Below, in pieces: positions 10,397 to 20,764 of a stretch of DNA of 64,000 nt. The stretch is from NCBI GenBank assembly GCA_963580285.1, contig OY757015.1, positions 130,073,688-130,137,687 of the forward strand, written 5' to 3'. Position 1 is the first letter of the stretch; every line of letters begins with the position of its first letter. The notes beneath the pieces are model-generated. The model worked only from the letters and a program-made list of their open reading frames with translations, was not told where the DNA came from and searched no databases. The DNA is from Lucinisca nassula (Eukaryota; Mollusca; Bivalvia; Lucinida; Lucinidae). The position numbers and the translations under genes are program-made.

Positions 10397-11795
10397 TGCC
10401 TAGAAAAAAATGACTTGAACTGGAATACTCAGTGGAAAAACAAAAAGTAAATTAACTAAACTGTGAAAAATATCATATATAATAGTACTAAATTGAAGTT
10501 TAAAATAAAGAAAACAAAATGTTAAGCATTCAAAAAAAAAAAAAACAAAAAAAACTTTCAAACAAATTTCCACACTGTTTGCAAAAATGAGTTTTGAAGT
10601 AACCGACAGACGACAAAGCAGTCGACAACTGTCGTGATTGGTTAAAATAAACCAGAAAAAGTTACAAATATATCTGCACCATAGGAATAAAAGAGCGGCA
10701 ACTCTTCATTTTCCAATGAAAATGCATGACATTTCCTCCAAGGTAATAATATTTATACATAGACCTTAAAAATGTGTACAGATTGCATTTCAGAAATAAT
10801 ATTATTAACCTACAGGCTTCAACACTTCCATGTTTTATAAATTTTAGGTGCAGACTGAACATGGAATGTGTCCATAATACACAAATGCCCCCGCATCCCC
10901 CGCCTTGACTTTGGAAAATTAGCCATAGATAGATGTCAGTGGACCATGGTAATGGATGCTGCCCTGTTTCCCGCTGTTGCTGTTGTAACCAAAGATGTAA
11001 TGACTTGCATATTCTAATGCACTTGCATATGTAACGTGACGTCTGATTGGATAACGTCAACAATTTGCGACAGCATATTCTGCGGTATTCTGTCGGAAAC
11101 CCGACGTCACCTCCTAACGCCACCACTTTTCATTGGCTGGCATTTGGTTTTATGAAACTCATAGAGCCTGCTGCTTTGTGCGAAGTAAAATGTATTTCTA
11201 CAAAACAAACGAATAAGTATATTAGAATGGGGATAAGTGTATTGAAAATTGTCATTTGGAAGGGGTGGTGGTAAATTGTGGATTTTACGATCACAAATTC
11301 CGGTTTACGGCTCCGCTAAAGTGGCTGACGCGTTACTGAAATGAAACTTTCGACCTTATAACCGCCCAAATGACAAGTTTCAATACAGTTATCCCCTACA
11401 TCTTTGCACCTTATACCACGATTAGACCCTGAAAATCTAACATGTTCAAACGCCAGGACAGACAAAATCTTGGCCAATTTCAAACTTAGACCAGCTCCTA
11501 TAATTTCATTTGCCATTGAGCGACGATATTAGTATGGTTTTGATTCTACTCAAATATAACTACATGTTAATAGGTACCTGTTACATGTAACTCATGGGCA
11601 AGTAAAGTTTTCGCTTGTCCTTTGTTAACCCTTGTTCTGCTGAATATTTATATATGCCACACCCACTACCGATTATCAACCAATCAGATTACTTGATGCG
11701 GGTGCCAGGAAGGTATTGGTCGTTGATGGAGAATTGATAATGTCTGTCCTATAAGCTCCCCATTTAATCAGGAAAGTTGGTATATTCATCATTTT
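10396..11795. other. No gene recognised
   Basis: AT-rich sequence with an A-run near 10531-10555. Reading frames up to 154 codons exist on both strands but show no motif, no composition bias and no matching repeat copy in this window. No firm call. Confidence 0.5.
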
Positions 11796-11975
11796 AACAA
11801 GTCCGTGTAAAGAACACCCCACTCTAAACCCAACTTTATAAAGAGAAACTGGGGTTTACGCGAGTGAACATTATTTTCCTTATTTCTGCTCCAATGCAAG
11901 ATTGTGGGTACTCGTAAGAACCACCTCAATTAGGCGGTTCTAACGAGGACCCTCAATCAACGTATGGAGTGAAAA
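11796..11975 (+). mobile_element. HP-B MITE, truncated at both ends
   Basis: Starts inside the HP-B end (AACAAGTCCGTG). Keeps the stem-loop (AACCCAACTTTATAAAGAG...) and a decayed hairpin (GTACTCGTAAGAACCACCTC / GGCGGTTCTAACGAGGACCC). The right third is absent; the mariner fossil begins where it stops. Confidence 0.75.
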
Positions 11976-13048
11976 CTGGAAATGCGTCCATAGGACACGA
12001 CTGCCCCCGCCTGAAAATATTTCAGTCTTCTGATCCAATCATTGAATGCATTTTGGCAGTCTTTTCGAGGTATACTATGAAGGCACTGGAATATTGCAGA
12101 ACCGAGGTGTTTGCGCTGTACAAATTTTCGACCAGAAAGGTATTTTTTAGCCGCGTGAACAAAAAAAGTCACACGGGGCAAGGTCAGGGGAATACGGGGG
12201 GTGATGGAGTTCAACAACCTTTTCCTGCTTCAGATAGTCTTGCACAATGAACGCCTTGTGCGATGACGCATTGTCATGTAGCAATCTGACATTGGCCAAA
12301 CCAGTTGCGGTTCTTCGTTCTTTGAAATATTTCTTCAATTTTCGAGGAACTTTATTCTTGTAAAACTTCGCATTTACAGATTTGCCTTTAGGCATAGCAA
12401 CCTGAATATCAGGGCCCTGATTTGAAAAGAATATGGCATACATTACCTTCTTGACGCTCATGGTCCGCTTTGTAATGCATGGTCTTTTGCATTACTTTGT
12501 TGCCCATATTTTGTTCTGATGCTTTCGTTTTGGCTCAAAAAAGTGAACCCATGTCTCGTCACCTGTGACGACAATAGCGAAAGACCGTGCATTGTAATTT
12601 GGAAACTTTTAAGCAGCTTCTTGGCGCACTGAAGGCGTGTCTTTTTCTGCTCATCTGTCAACAGATGGGGAATCCATCTAGCACAGATCTTTCTCATTTT
12701 CAAATCCCGTTTCAGAATTGAATGAGCTGCTCCTAATGAGATGCCAACCATACTAGCCATTTGCCTAGTGGTGTATCGTGCATCGGTAGCAACTATTTCT
12801 TTCACTCTAGCAACCATCTTGGCAGATGTTGCTCTTTTCGGCCGACGATCATGTGGTGCATCTTCTGTTGAGCCTAGCCCACAGCTGAATTTCTTACACC
12901 AACGAAAAACTGTCGGAAAAGATATTTCATTATGCCCATAAACCGAACATATTTCATCAAAAATGTCTTTGCACCGTATACCAAGAATACAACGATTCTT
13001 AATATAGGACCGTATTTCAACGGCGTACTCTGACTTTCTTCCAACCAT
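11976..13048 (-). pseudogene. Mariner transposase, frameshifted
   Basis: Reads leftward from MVGRKSEYAVEIRSYIKNR. An N-terminal helix-turn-helix pair (RCKDIFDEICSVYG...FPTVFRWCKKF) is followed by DRRPKRATSAKMVARVKE and ICARWIPHLLTDEQK, the usual mariner linker. The first catalytic block (VTGDETWVHFF, plus-strand 12537-12572) is in another frame. HDNASSHKA and HPPYSPDLAPCDFF carry the second and third Asp. At least three frame breaks (near 12590, 12460 and 12160) make it dead. Clear terminal repeats were not found. A different lineage from the copies at 18995 and 44211. Confidence 0.88.
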
Positions 13049-14067
13049 GCTTTGTATTAGTATACAAGAGTAGACAGTGTTTATCGAACGATATACATGG
13101 CTAAAGTCAACGGATTTTAACAGGTTTGGTATCAATGTATAGGTAAAATGTTTTTCTACACTGTGTTATTTATTCCCAGGTGATTTTCGCATTGGTGCAT
13201 GAGAAAACGTTCTACTTGCATTCATATTTGAACAGTCCTCGTACTTCCTACATTGAAAACTGTTTAAGAATCGGTATATGTTCAGCATAATACGAGTATT
13301 GGCTCACTACATATGAAATAAAAACCATATGACACCCTGCTGAATTGAGGAATCTGAACAAGAAGGAAATCACCCTTACAGTTCTCCTAGAAATGTCAGA
13401 AAACAATCCTTTTAGTAAATAGCATGTCAAAAAAGACTTTTGCCTAGCTTTTAAACATTTATTTCAGTCCGACTGATATATTAAAAGATACTGCTGCCTA
13501 ATTTTAGCCTATTTTTCAAGCTCGGATATTTTTGTTGCAAAACCAATTTTGTCATCAACCAAAATATCTTTAAAAATAATTCATGGTCTGCACTATTTTT
13601 GACCATACAGAAAAATGCTGCATAGAAATTTTCAAAAAACAAGGTTTTTTCTCTAGGGGATGTTTCCAGAGAATAGAAAATTAAAAGAAAACTAGGGGTC
13701 ACCGTGCTAATTTCTGTTTTATTAAACAAACCGTTCCACTACCCCCAGGTGAAATACGTGGTGAAAATACATATAGATTCTATGAAAAGATGGTGAACCA
13801 CTGACAGATAGATGACTTGGATTTTACTTGTCAATAGTAGCTGGCCATAATATGCATTACAGGAAATCGTTTAAGTAAGCCTGTTACCTTACCATTTAGG
13901 TTGATCTGATCTCGAGTCAATGCCAAAATTTTTTTTTTGGTCAAAAGTAGCAATGTTACTGTTTTCGTAAAGTTTATAGCCAAGCTGAACATGTTTAATA
14001 ATGAAATAAACCGAAAACAATATCTGGTTCGAGTGCAAGAGAGCGAAGTTCATGGTGGCCTAGATTC
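13049..14067. other. No gene recognised
   Basis: AT-rich non-coding sequence with no repeat shared elsewhere in the window that I can see. It probably includes the 5' flank of the mariner fossil. Confidence 0.5.
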
Positions 14068-14392
14068 CATTAAGCAAACACCCCTATACAAATACATTGC
14101 CACTTTTATCGCCGAAAAAAGGAAAAAAAATAAGATGAAAAATTGTGATATTTTTCTTATTTCTGCTCAAAATATAGATTTTGGCACTCGTTAGAACCGC
14201 CTCGATGAGGCGGTTCTAATGAGTACTCACAATCCATATTTTAGAGCAGAAATAAGAAAAAATAAGGTATACTCCCGGCAACTCCAGTTTTACTATAGAT
14301 AAGATAGATAAGATAATTTTATCTTATCTTATCTTACCATATAAAAGTGGGGTTCAAGGGGGTCAAAATTATATAGGCGTGTTTTCGTGATG
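14068..14392 (-). mobile_element. HP-A MITE, reverse, flipped loop
   Basis: Starts CATTAAGCAAACACCCCTAT and ends TATAGGCGTGTTTTCGTGAT plus G. The outer hairpin arms are in the reverse order (CTCAAAATATAG left, ATATTTTAGAGC right), but the loop reads GAT, the forward form. A small TTATC/GATAA palindrome (14299-14338) has been inserted in the stem-loop. Confidence 0.9.
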
Positions 14393-14471
14393 TAATATAA
14401 AATTATGAAATAGATGCGCCGGAAAAACCACAATGAAAGATTACAGCCTACCAATGGCACCAGGAGGAAGA

Positions 14472-14925
14472 CATCACGAAAACACGCCTATATAATTTTG
14501 ACCCCCTCGAACCCGACTTTTATATAGTAAAACTGGGGTTTGCAGGGGTAAACCTTATTTTTCTTATTTCTGCTCTAAAATATAGATTGTGGGTACTCGT
14601 TAGAACCGCCTCGATGAGGCGGTTCTAACGAGTACCAACAATCTATATTTTAGAGCAGAAATAAGAAATGTTGGTACTCGTTAGAACCGCCTCATCGAAG
14701 CGGTTCTAACGAGTACCCTCAATCTATATTTTAGAGCAGAAATAAGAAAAACTGCTCTAAAATATAGATTGTTGGTACTCGTTAGAACCGCCTCATCGTA
14801 ACGAGTACCCACAATCTATATTTTAGAGCAGAAATAAGAAAAATATCGTGATTTTTCGTCTTAAAATCATCATTTTTTCGGCGATAAAGGTGGCAATGTA
14901 TTGGTATAGGCGTTTTTTCGTAATG
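14472..14925 (+). mobile_element. HP-A MITE with three hairpin cores
   Basis: Termini are normal (CATCACGAAAACACGCCTAT ... CGTTTTTTCGTAATG), but the core is amplified to three successive hairpins (about 14575-14665, 14668-14748, 14750-14835). The first has loop GAT, the others ATC. The last is partly collapsed. At 454 bp it is the longest copy in the window. Confidence 0.9.
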
Positions 14926-15061
14926 GTAATTTACAATGAGGAAAGCAAATGGAAAAAACAAAACAATCACAAACAACACACCAACCAGGCACCATTCATG
15001 AAAAATAAATGACATTAGGAAAACATGCCCTTGTGAAATAATGTCGTCCAACATGGTGTCA

Positions 15062-15160
15062 GAAGTGATAATTTTTAGGTAAAAAATTATAACATCTTTC
15101 TTATTTCTGCTTTCAACATAGATTGTGGGTGCTCGTTAGAACCGCCTCAATGTAATGATG
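15062..15160 (+). mobile_element. HP fragment, left part to hairpin tip
   Basis: TTTCTTATTTCTGCTTTCAA followed by CATAGATTGTGGGTGCTCGT and AGAACCGCCTCAATG, then unrelated sequence. Truncated exactly at the hairpin tip, suggesting breakage or template switching there. Confidence 0.75.
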
Positions 15161-15287
15161 TAATGAAAAATTAATAAATAATAACAATACACAATCATAA
15201 ACACATACAACATGCAGAGCCCCGTTGGAAAATCCGACAAAGCTACATTTAAAATAAACAACGTTAGAACCACCGCCCATAACGAAA

Positions 15288-15554
15288 ACACGCCTATATA
15301 AATGCATTGCAAACTTGACCGCCGAAAAAAGGAAAATTTTAAGATGAAAATTTGTGATATTTTTCTTATTTCTGCTCAAAATATAGATTGTGGGTACTCG
15401 TTAGAACCGCCTCTAGGCGGTTCTAACGAATACCCACAATCTATATTTTAGAGCAAAAATAAGAAAAATAAGGTTTACCCCTGTAAACCCCAGTTTTACT
15501 ATATGAAAGTGGGGTTCAAGGGGGTCAGAATTATATAGGCGTGTTTTCGTGATG
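15288..15554 (-). mobile_element. HP-A MITE, reverse
   Basis: Starts CATAACGAAAACACGCCTAT and ends GCGTGTTTTCGTGATG. The hairpin tip is short (CCGCCTCTAGGCGG, almost no loop). Stem-loop intact. Confidence 0.9.
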
Positions 15555-15640
15555 CTTAGAACGGTCATTAGCGAGAACCACTGGGGAGTTTAAATGGATT
15601 CTATAGGCCCAACCTTCACTCTAGATTCTAATATTATCTT

Positions 15641-15926
15641 TGTTTTGTTTGTTTGGTTTAAGGTTTAACGTCCCCATCAACACTGTATAGGTCATTTTGG
15701 AGACGTTGCTTCCAGTTTTGTGGGACTTTTACCCGACAATGAGATGAAATGACATCTCAAGCCCTGTCGTCCAATTAAACCAGGGTTTATATGCATGGAC
15801 GGTCCAACTCGCATCACTTTTCCTGGGTATGCTTAGAACCTCTAAACGGTTTACCAGTACCCATATGCGGTTGGTTTCAGCTCTGCGTGGAAGCATCATG
15901 CAGCCCAATTTATTTCTTCAATCCCC
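15641..15926 (+). repeat. SINE V, copy 1
   Basis: Starts in a TTTG-rich run, then AACGTCCCCATCAACACTGT, GGAGACGTTGCTTCCA, TGACATCTCAAGCCCTGTCG, CGGTTTACCAGTACC and TCAGCTCTGCGTGGAAGCAT. The same order recurs at 22955, 30469, 46458, 46771, 47990 and 57056. Non-coding short interspersed repeat; no tRNA head visible. Confidence 0.82.
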
Positions 15927-16061
15927 TCTAATATTATTTACAACACAAGAATAGTTGATCCATCTGAAGGTTACTAACTCAATCAATAGACCATCACAGA
16001 ACAACGGGTATTCATTTCAAGGACCTTTTATATGACTGTGCTGTTTTACATTTTCACGTAA

Positions 16062-16329
16062 CATCACGTGAGCCAGTCCGTGAAATGAAGACCCCCCTAT
16101 ACCCCACTTTATATAAAAAATTGGTGTTTACGGGGGTATACATTATTTTCCTTATTTTTACTCTAAGACATAATTTGTGGGTACTCGTTAGAACCGCCTC
16201 AATGAGGCGGTTCTAACGAGCAACCACGATCTATGTTAACAGTATTTATAGGAAAAATATCACGGATTTTCATCAGAAAAGTAGCCAGTTTAGAGATGAG
16301 AAAAAAAATGCACTATGTCATCCTAATGA
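16062..16329 (+). mobile_element. HP-B MITE, forward, right end truncated
   Basis: Starts CATCACGTGAGCCAGTCCGT. Stem-loop and full hairpin (loop AAT) present; the right terminus is cut within GCACTATGTCATCCTAATG. A 25-bp HP-B end fragment lies at 16006-16031. Confidence 0.85.
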
Positions 16330-16400
16330 GACGTAAAAGCAGTATAATGATAATGAGGCATGCATGCGCTACGTCTCTGTGTTTTTCCTGCGGCTGACAT

Positions 16401-16667
16401 CATTACAATAACACACCCGTGCATTATTTCAATTTCCAAAATGGCTACTTTCTCGACTGAAATTTGTGATAGTTTTCATACCAATACTTCAAACATATGT
16501 TTTGGGTGCTCGTTGGCACCGCCACATTGAGTCGCTTCAAAAGACTACCCATAATTTCTGTCTTGGAGTAGAAAAAAGCAAAATAATATATACCCCTATA
16601 AAACCCGGTTTCTATATATAAATTGGGGTTTAAACAGGTATTCATTTAAAGGACCTGTTATAAGATG
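16401..16667 (-). mobile_element. HP-B MITE, reverse, decayed
   Basis: Starts CATTACAATAACACACCCGT and ends near GGACCTGTTATAAGATG. The hairpin tip is strongly mutated (CACCGCCACATTGAGTCGCT), so it no longer pairs well. An old copy. Confidence 0.82.
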
Positions 16668-16956
16668 ATCGTGAATCATATTTCACTCTTTCTAAGGGAT
16701 GCTCTCAGGCACACGAAGCTCTTGTTTACAATTCAAATGACCCCTATCAAACCTTATAGGAACAGGAATAACTTTATGTCTTTCCGTCTTTCCATGATTG
16801 TCTAACAATTTACAGTGGGTAAGCTGGTTGCACTCTTCGTTTGGAGGGAAGTGGGTCGCAGTTCTGATTCTCTGACGGCCTCAATCAGTTTCATTTTAAA
16901 CGTCCGATGTTTTATATCTGGAGTGGAACTCTATGTAGTAACTGGTGATTTGTTCC

Positions 16957-17229
16957 CATCACGAAAACACGCCTATATAATTCTGACCCACTTCAATCCC
17001 ACTTTTATTTAGTAAAACTGGGGTTTACAGGGGTAAACATTTTTTTTCTTATTTCTGCTCTAAAATATAGATTGTGGGTACTCGTTAGAACTGCCTCGAT
17101 GAGGCACTTCTAGCGTGTACCAAAAATCTATATTTTGAGCAGAAATAAGAAAAATATCCCAATTTTTCATCTTTTCGGTGGTAAAATTTACTATAGTATA
17201 TGAAATTGTATGGGCGTGTTTTCGTAATG
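16957..17229 (+). mobile_element. HP-A MITE, forward, first of a tandem pair
   Basis: Starts CATCACGAAAACACGCCTAT and ends GGCGTGTTTTCGTAATG. The right hairpin arm has diverged (GAGGCACTTCTAGCGTGTAC). It shares that arm change with the next copy, 1 bp away, so the two are sisters. Confidence 0.9.
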
Positions 17230-17230
17230 T

Positions 17231-17494
17231 CATCACGAAAACACGCCTATATAATTTTGACCCCCTCGAACCCCTTTTATATAGTAAAACTGGGGTTTCC
17301 GGGGGTATACCTTATTTTTCATATTTCTGCTCTAAAAAATAGAGTGTGGGTACTCGTTAGAACTGCCTCGATGACGCGCCTCTACCGTATACCAAAAATC
17401 TATATTTTGAGCAGACATAAGAAAAATATCCCAATTTTTCATCTTTTCGGTGGTAAAATTTACAAGGTAATTGTATAGGCGTGTTTTCGTAATG
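17231..17494 (+). mobile_element. HP-A MITE, forward, second of a tandem pair
   Basis: Begins one T after the previous copy. Same subtype (TTTCGGTGGTAAAATTTAC tail, right arm ending GTATACCAAAAATC). Tandem duplication or insertion of sister copies into abutting sites. Confidence 0.9.
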
Positions 17495-17512
17495 CGTTCG
17501 GACGTCCGATTC

Positions 17513-17798
17513 CATCACGTGAACAAGTCCGTGAAAAGAACACCCCCCCCCCCCCTAAACCCCACTTTATATAGAGAAAACTGGGGTTTACAGGGGTATA
17601 CCTTATTTTTCTTATTTTTGCTCCAAGACATAGGTTGTGGGTACTCGATAGAACCGCCTCAATGAGGCGGTTCTAACGAGGACCCAAAACCTATGTTTGC
17701 AGTATAAATAACGAAAATATCACAGATTTTCATTAGAAAAGTAGCCATTTTTGGGATGTGAAAAATGCACTGTGTGGCACGGGCGTGTTATCGTATTG
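17513..17798 (+). mobile_element. HP-B MITE, forward, complete
   Basis: Starts CATCACGTGAACAAGTCCGT and ends CACGGGCGTGTTATCGTATT plus G. A C-run of 14 expands the stem-loop flank. The hairpin has loop AAT. Confidence 0.9.
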
Positions 17799-17903
17799 CA
17801 CACTGTCTTCAGTCGCACATGGTTGTTTTATACTACAGAATCTGCTGTCATGACTCGCCGCTGAGCTGAGCTGAGCTAGGATTCCTTTATGCCGATCAGT
17901 TTT

Positions 17904-18200
17904 CATTACGAAAGCACGCCTATACAAATACAGTGTAAATTTTTACCGCCGAAAAAGAAAATAAAAAAAAAAGATTTAAGATGAAAAAATTGCGCTATTC
18001 TTTTTATTATTATTATATCTGCTCAAAACATATTGTGGTTACTCGTTAGAACCGCCTAATCGAGGCGGTTCTAACGAGTACACACAGTCTATGTTTTAGA
18101 TCAGAATAAGAAAGATAAGGTTTACCCCTGCAAACCCCAGTTTTACTTTATTAAAGTGGGGTTCAAGGGGCTCAAACTTATATAGACGCGCTTCTTGATG
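17904..18200 (-). mobile_element. HP-A MITE, reverse
   Basis: Starts CATTACGAAAGCACGCCTAT and ends TATAGACGCGCTTCTTGATG. Hairpin with loop ATC and one arm mismatch; stem-loop intact. A 63-codon frame beginning in its end and running to 18391 has no recognisable motif. Confidence 0.88.
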
Positions 18201-18435
18201 TGTTATTTCTTGTGACTCTGTATGAAGTGCGAGGGTTAAATATAAATCACACCATAGTCCTAGACCCATCTAAGCGTCAACATATCCTCTCTAAATTCTA
18301 TGGTAACCAAAATAAAATACTAAAAGAAAAGCAATTTCTGTCCATTACAGATGCCTATGTTAAGGGTATCCGGGGCACGAAGTCATTATGACGTCGCGAA
18401 CACTTCAAGCGTTGTTTAATTCCAGCGACCGTGGC

Positions 18436-18715
18436 CATCACGAAAACACGCCTATATAATTTTGATCCCCTCGAACCCCACTTTTATAAAGTAAAACTGG
18501 GGTTTGGAGGGGTAAAACTTATTTTTCTTATTTCTGCTCTAAAATATAGATTGTGGGTACTCGTTAGAATCGCCTCGATGAGGCGGGTCTAACGAGTACC
18601 AACAGTCTATATTTTGAGCAGAAATAAGAAAAATATCGTAATTTTTCATCTTAAAATCTTCATTATTTCGGCGATCAAGGTGGCAATGCATTTGTATAGG
18701 CGTGTTTTCGTAATG
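18436..18715 (+). mobile_element. HP-A MITE, forward
   Basis: Starts CATCACGAAAACACGCCTAT and ends GGCGTGTTTTCGTAATG. Complete stem-loop and hairpin (loop GAT). Confidence 0.92.
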
Positions 18716-18873
18716 ACTTTCGCAACATATTTACCAGCAATATCGACATGTTTCCTTTCGAATTACGTTAACGTACCTAGCAACCTTACAATAGTCCAAT
18801 CTTGAAAGACAATATCGCATGTTCAAATAAGGGAATTCACGTTTTCGGTCCTTATAAATACAGCACTGAAGGT

Positions 18874-18988
18874 TTTTGAAAAAAAGAGTTCTGCTTAAGC
18901 CGGAGCTAGGGGCGTGACCGGTGCTGCACATTCCAGTACTGGTTATGAACAGAATCAATAAAACCGAGTCTGCTATTTTCGTTTATTT
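18874..18988 (+). repeat. Direct repeat left of the mariner
   Basis: TTCTGCTTAAGCCGG, GCTAGGGGCGTG, GAACAGA.TCAATAAAACCG, AGTCTGCTATTTTCGTT; the same block recurs at 20341-20456. An AATAAA within it suggests the 3' end of a transcribed SINE-like unit. The mariner landed just beside this copy. Confidence 0.75.
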
Positions 18989-19066
18989 GATGTACGAGGG
19001 TCATCCAAAAATAACTGATCAATGCCTTATAACTATTAAAATAGGTTTTAAATACAGCTTACTTCT

Positions 19067-20143
19067 TCACAGTCCTTCGAAGTAATCTCCCCTCGAACGG
19101 ATGACAGAATTCCATCTGCTTGGTAACGCTTCTATACCGGTTGCTAAGCAACTGAAGTTGATGCGTCGGACCTCTGCGTTCACGGAACACTCTAACTCGT
19201 TCAAACTGTCATAACGGTTTCCCCGTAAAGGTTCTTTCAACTTTGGAAACAGGTCGAAGTCGGGAGGAGACAAATCTGGCGAATACGGGGGGTGATCGAG
19301 CACTTCCCAGCCATACCCTTCCAACAGCTCATTGACAACGTTACTTTTGTGTGGTGACGCGTTGTCGTGCAGAATTAATGGCGTGCAGTTAATAAGTTCT
19401 GAGCGCTTGCGGCGTAATGCTGGACGAAGTATTGTCCGTAGATACTTTTCATAATATTCTTTATTGACTGTTCGACCTGTTGGTACCCGGTGTGAGGTAA
19501 GAACGCCACGGAAATCATACGCAAATATCATCAACATCTTGGGACAATTCTGACTTCGGCGAAATTTTAATGGCCTCGGTGAATCTTTTGTATGCCATTC
19601 ACTACTTTGCCGCTTTAATTCAGGCTCAAAAGACCGTATCCACGTTTCGTCGATTGCTACAATTCTCTGAAGCATTTCATCTCCTTCTTCTCCATACCTA
19701 TGCAGGAGTGAGCGAGCTATTTTTACCCGATGGTGTTTTTCGGAATCTGACAGCATGTGAGGCACCCACCTGGCTGCAACTTTTCTCATTTTCAAACGTT
19801 CAAGCAGAATGGAATGTGCTGACCCATGGCTTATATCCAGTTCATGAGCTATCTCGGTGCATGTATATCTTCTATCATCATTCAATAGTTTCGCTACTTT
19901 TTCAACATTTTCACCATCCGTTGCAGACACAGGCCTTCCGCACAGGTGCTTGATGCTTACATTGCTCCTCCCATTATTAAATTCACGTATCCACCTCCTG
20001 ATTATACTATACGCAAGTACTGACGTTGGTACAACTTCTTCAAGAGCGTTTAGAATCTCAGGTGCGCCGTTTCCTCGTCTTGATTCAATCTTAATATACG
20101 TAATCTGTTCTTCCCGCGTCAGCGTGAACGCGCAGTCCGCCAT
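19067..20143 (-). CDS. Mariner transposase, intact DD34D
   Basis: Cut-and-paste transposase acting on the flanking inverted repeats. From the chosen ATG (MADCAFTLT..., 358 residues): an N-terminal HTH region, then WVPHMLSD (the mariner WVPHEL-like linker), then the catalytic triad: Asp165 in VAIDETW, Asp260 in LILHDNASPH, Asp295 in SPPDFDLF. The last two are 34 residues apart, as in mariner DD34D. The frame extends 21 codons upstream to 20206, but that part encodes two TGACGTCA boxes and lacks mariner similarity, so the internal ATG is preferred. No stop or shift seen. Length close to the usual 345. Confidence 0.9.
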   Translation of the reverse strand: MADCAFTLTREEQITYIKIESRRGNGAPEILNALEEVVPTSVLAYSIIRRWIREFNNGRSNVSIKHLCGRPVSATDGENVEKVAKLLNDDRRYTCTEIAHELDISHGSAHSILLERLKMRKVAARWVPHMLSDSEKHHRVKIARSLLHRYGEEGDEMLQRIVAIDETWIRSFEPELKRQSSEWHTKDSPRPLKFRRSQNCPKMLMIFAYDFRGVLTSHRVPTGRTVNKEYYEKYLRTILRPALRRKRSELINCTPLILHDNASPHKSNVVNELLEGYGWEVLDHPPYSPDLSPPDFDLFPKLKEPLRGNRYDSLNELECSVNAEVRRINFSCLATGIEALPSRWNSVIRSRGDYFEGL

Positions 20144-20157
20144 TACGTTGCGATAAA

Positions 20158-20181
20158 TGACGTCACGTAAAGATGACGTCA
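20158..20181 (-). promoter_or_regulatory. Tandem TGACGTCACGTAA boxes upstream of transposase
   Basis: TGACGTCA at 20158-20165 and 20174-20181, each followed by CGTAA, directly upstream of the preferred start at 20143. They resemble CREB/ATF sites and could drive the transposase. This is inference from position. Confidence 0.4.
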
Positions 20182-20340
20182 CGTAACGTCGTGTTTTGGC
20201 GCGCAATCTTTGACGGAGATATTGATCAGCAATCGTGCCAAATATTAGATACGTACGTCAATAAATAAAAAATTATAACCCACTGATCAGTTATTTTTGG
20301 ATGACCCTCGTATTCTTTGCTTCCAAAGGATCTGAATCAT

Positions 20341-20456
20341 TTTGAAAATAGTGTTCTGCTTAAGCCGGTGCTAGGGGGCGTGGCCAGTGTTGCACATTTC
20401 AGTACTCGTCATGAACAGACTCATGAATAAAACCGAGTCTGCTATTTTCGTTAATT
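20341..20456 (+). repeat. Direct repeat right of the mariner
   Basis: Second copy of 18874-18988 (GTTCTGCTTAAGCCGG ... GAATAAAACCGAGTCTGC). The two copies differ at several positions, so they predate the mariner insertion or were independently inserted. Confidence 0.75.
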
Positions 20457-20627
20457 TCAGAACGTATTTACAAATCTAAAACCAAATACGTACGCAAACA
20501 AATCTACTAGAATAGATTGCTGAATTACTAGACTGGCCAACTGGTACACAGTTCATGCCGATCCAGGAAGAAAATAAACATCTGTTTGACCACAATTTCT
20601 GTACACGTACTTTCTTCAGTGGTGGTG

Positions 20628-20764
20628 TATGGGGAATATTCCAAACGGATGATATAACTTGGTCTCTGGATCGAAATGGATTACGATCATATCCTGAAAA
20701 GCTTCACCTTCAGTGTCGTAGCCGTTCGGAAACATATCTTGAGTAATCGCGGCACCCAACGAGC
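20628..20764 (-). other. Minus-strand coding-like stretch
   Basis: Read leftward, one frame gives about 45 codons (GSLGAAITQDMFPNGYDTEG and onward to DPETKLYHPFGIFP) ending at TGA. Composition looks protein-like, but no start, splice site or family was recognised. Possibly an exon remnant. Confidence 0.2.

Larger units (their letters stand above)
18995..20310 (-). mobile_element. Complete mariner transposon with TA duplication
   Basis: Terminal inverted repeats CGAGGGTCATCCAAAAATAA at 18995 and its exact complement ending at 20310; perfect pairing extends to TGATCA (about 26 bp). TA at 18993-18994 and 20311-20312 is the mariner target duplication. The 1,316 bp length is typical of mariner. 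One uninterrupted transposase frame lies inside, so this copy may be autonomous. Confidence 0.93.

Noticed and set aside
10662..11126. 154-codon minus-strand frame
   Set aside because: No domain, odd composition and no supporting start or splice context.
8296..18805. Many short frames containing LYRRVFVM
   Set aside because: This peptide is the translation of the HP-A terminus TATAGGCGTGTTTTCGTRATG; the frames are by-products of the MITEs.
19570..20156. Two plus-strand frames of 127 and 99 codons
   Set aside because: Antisense to the intact mariner transposase.
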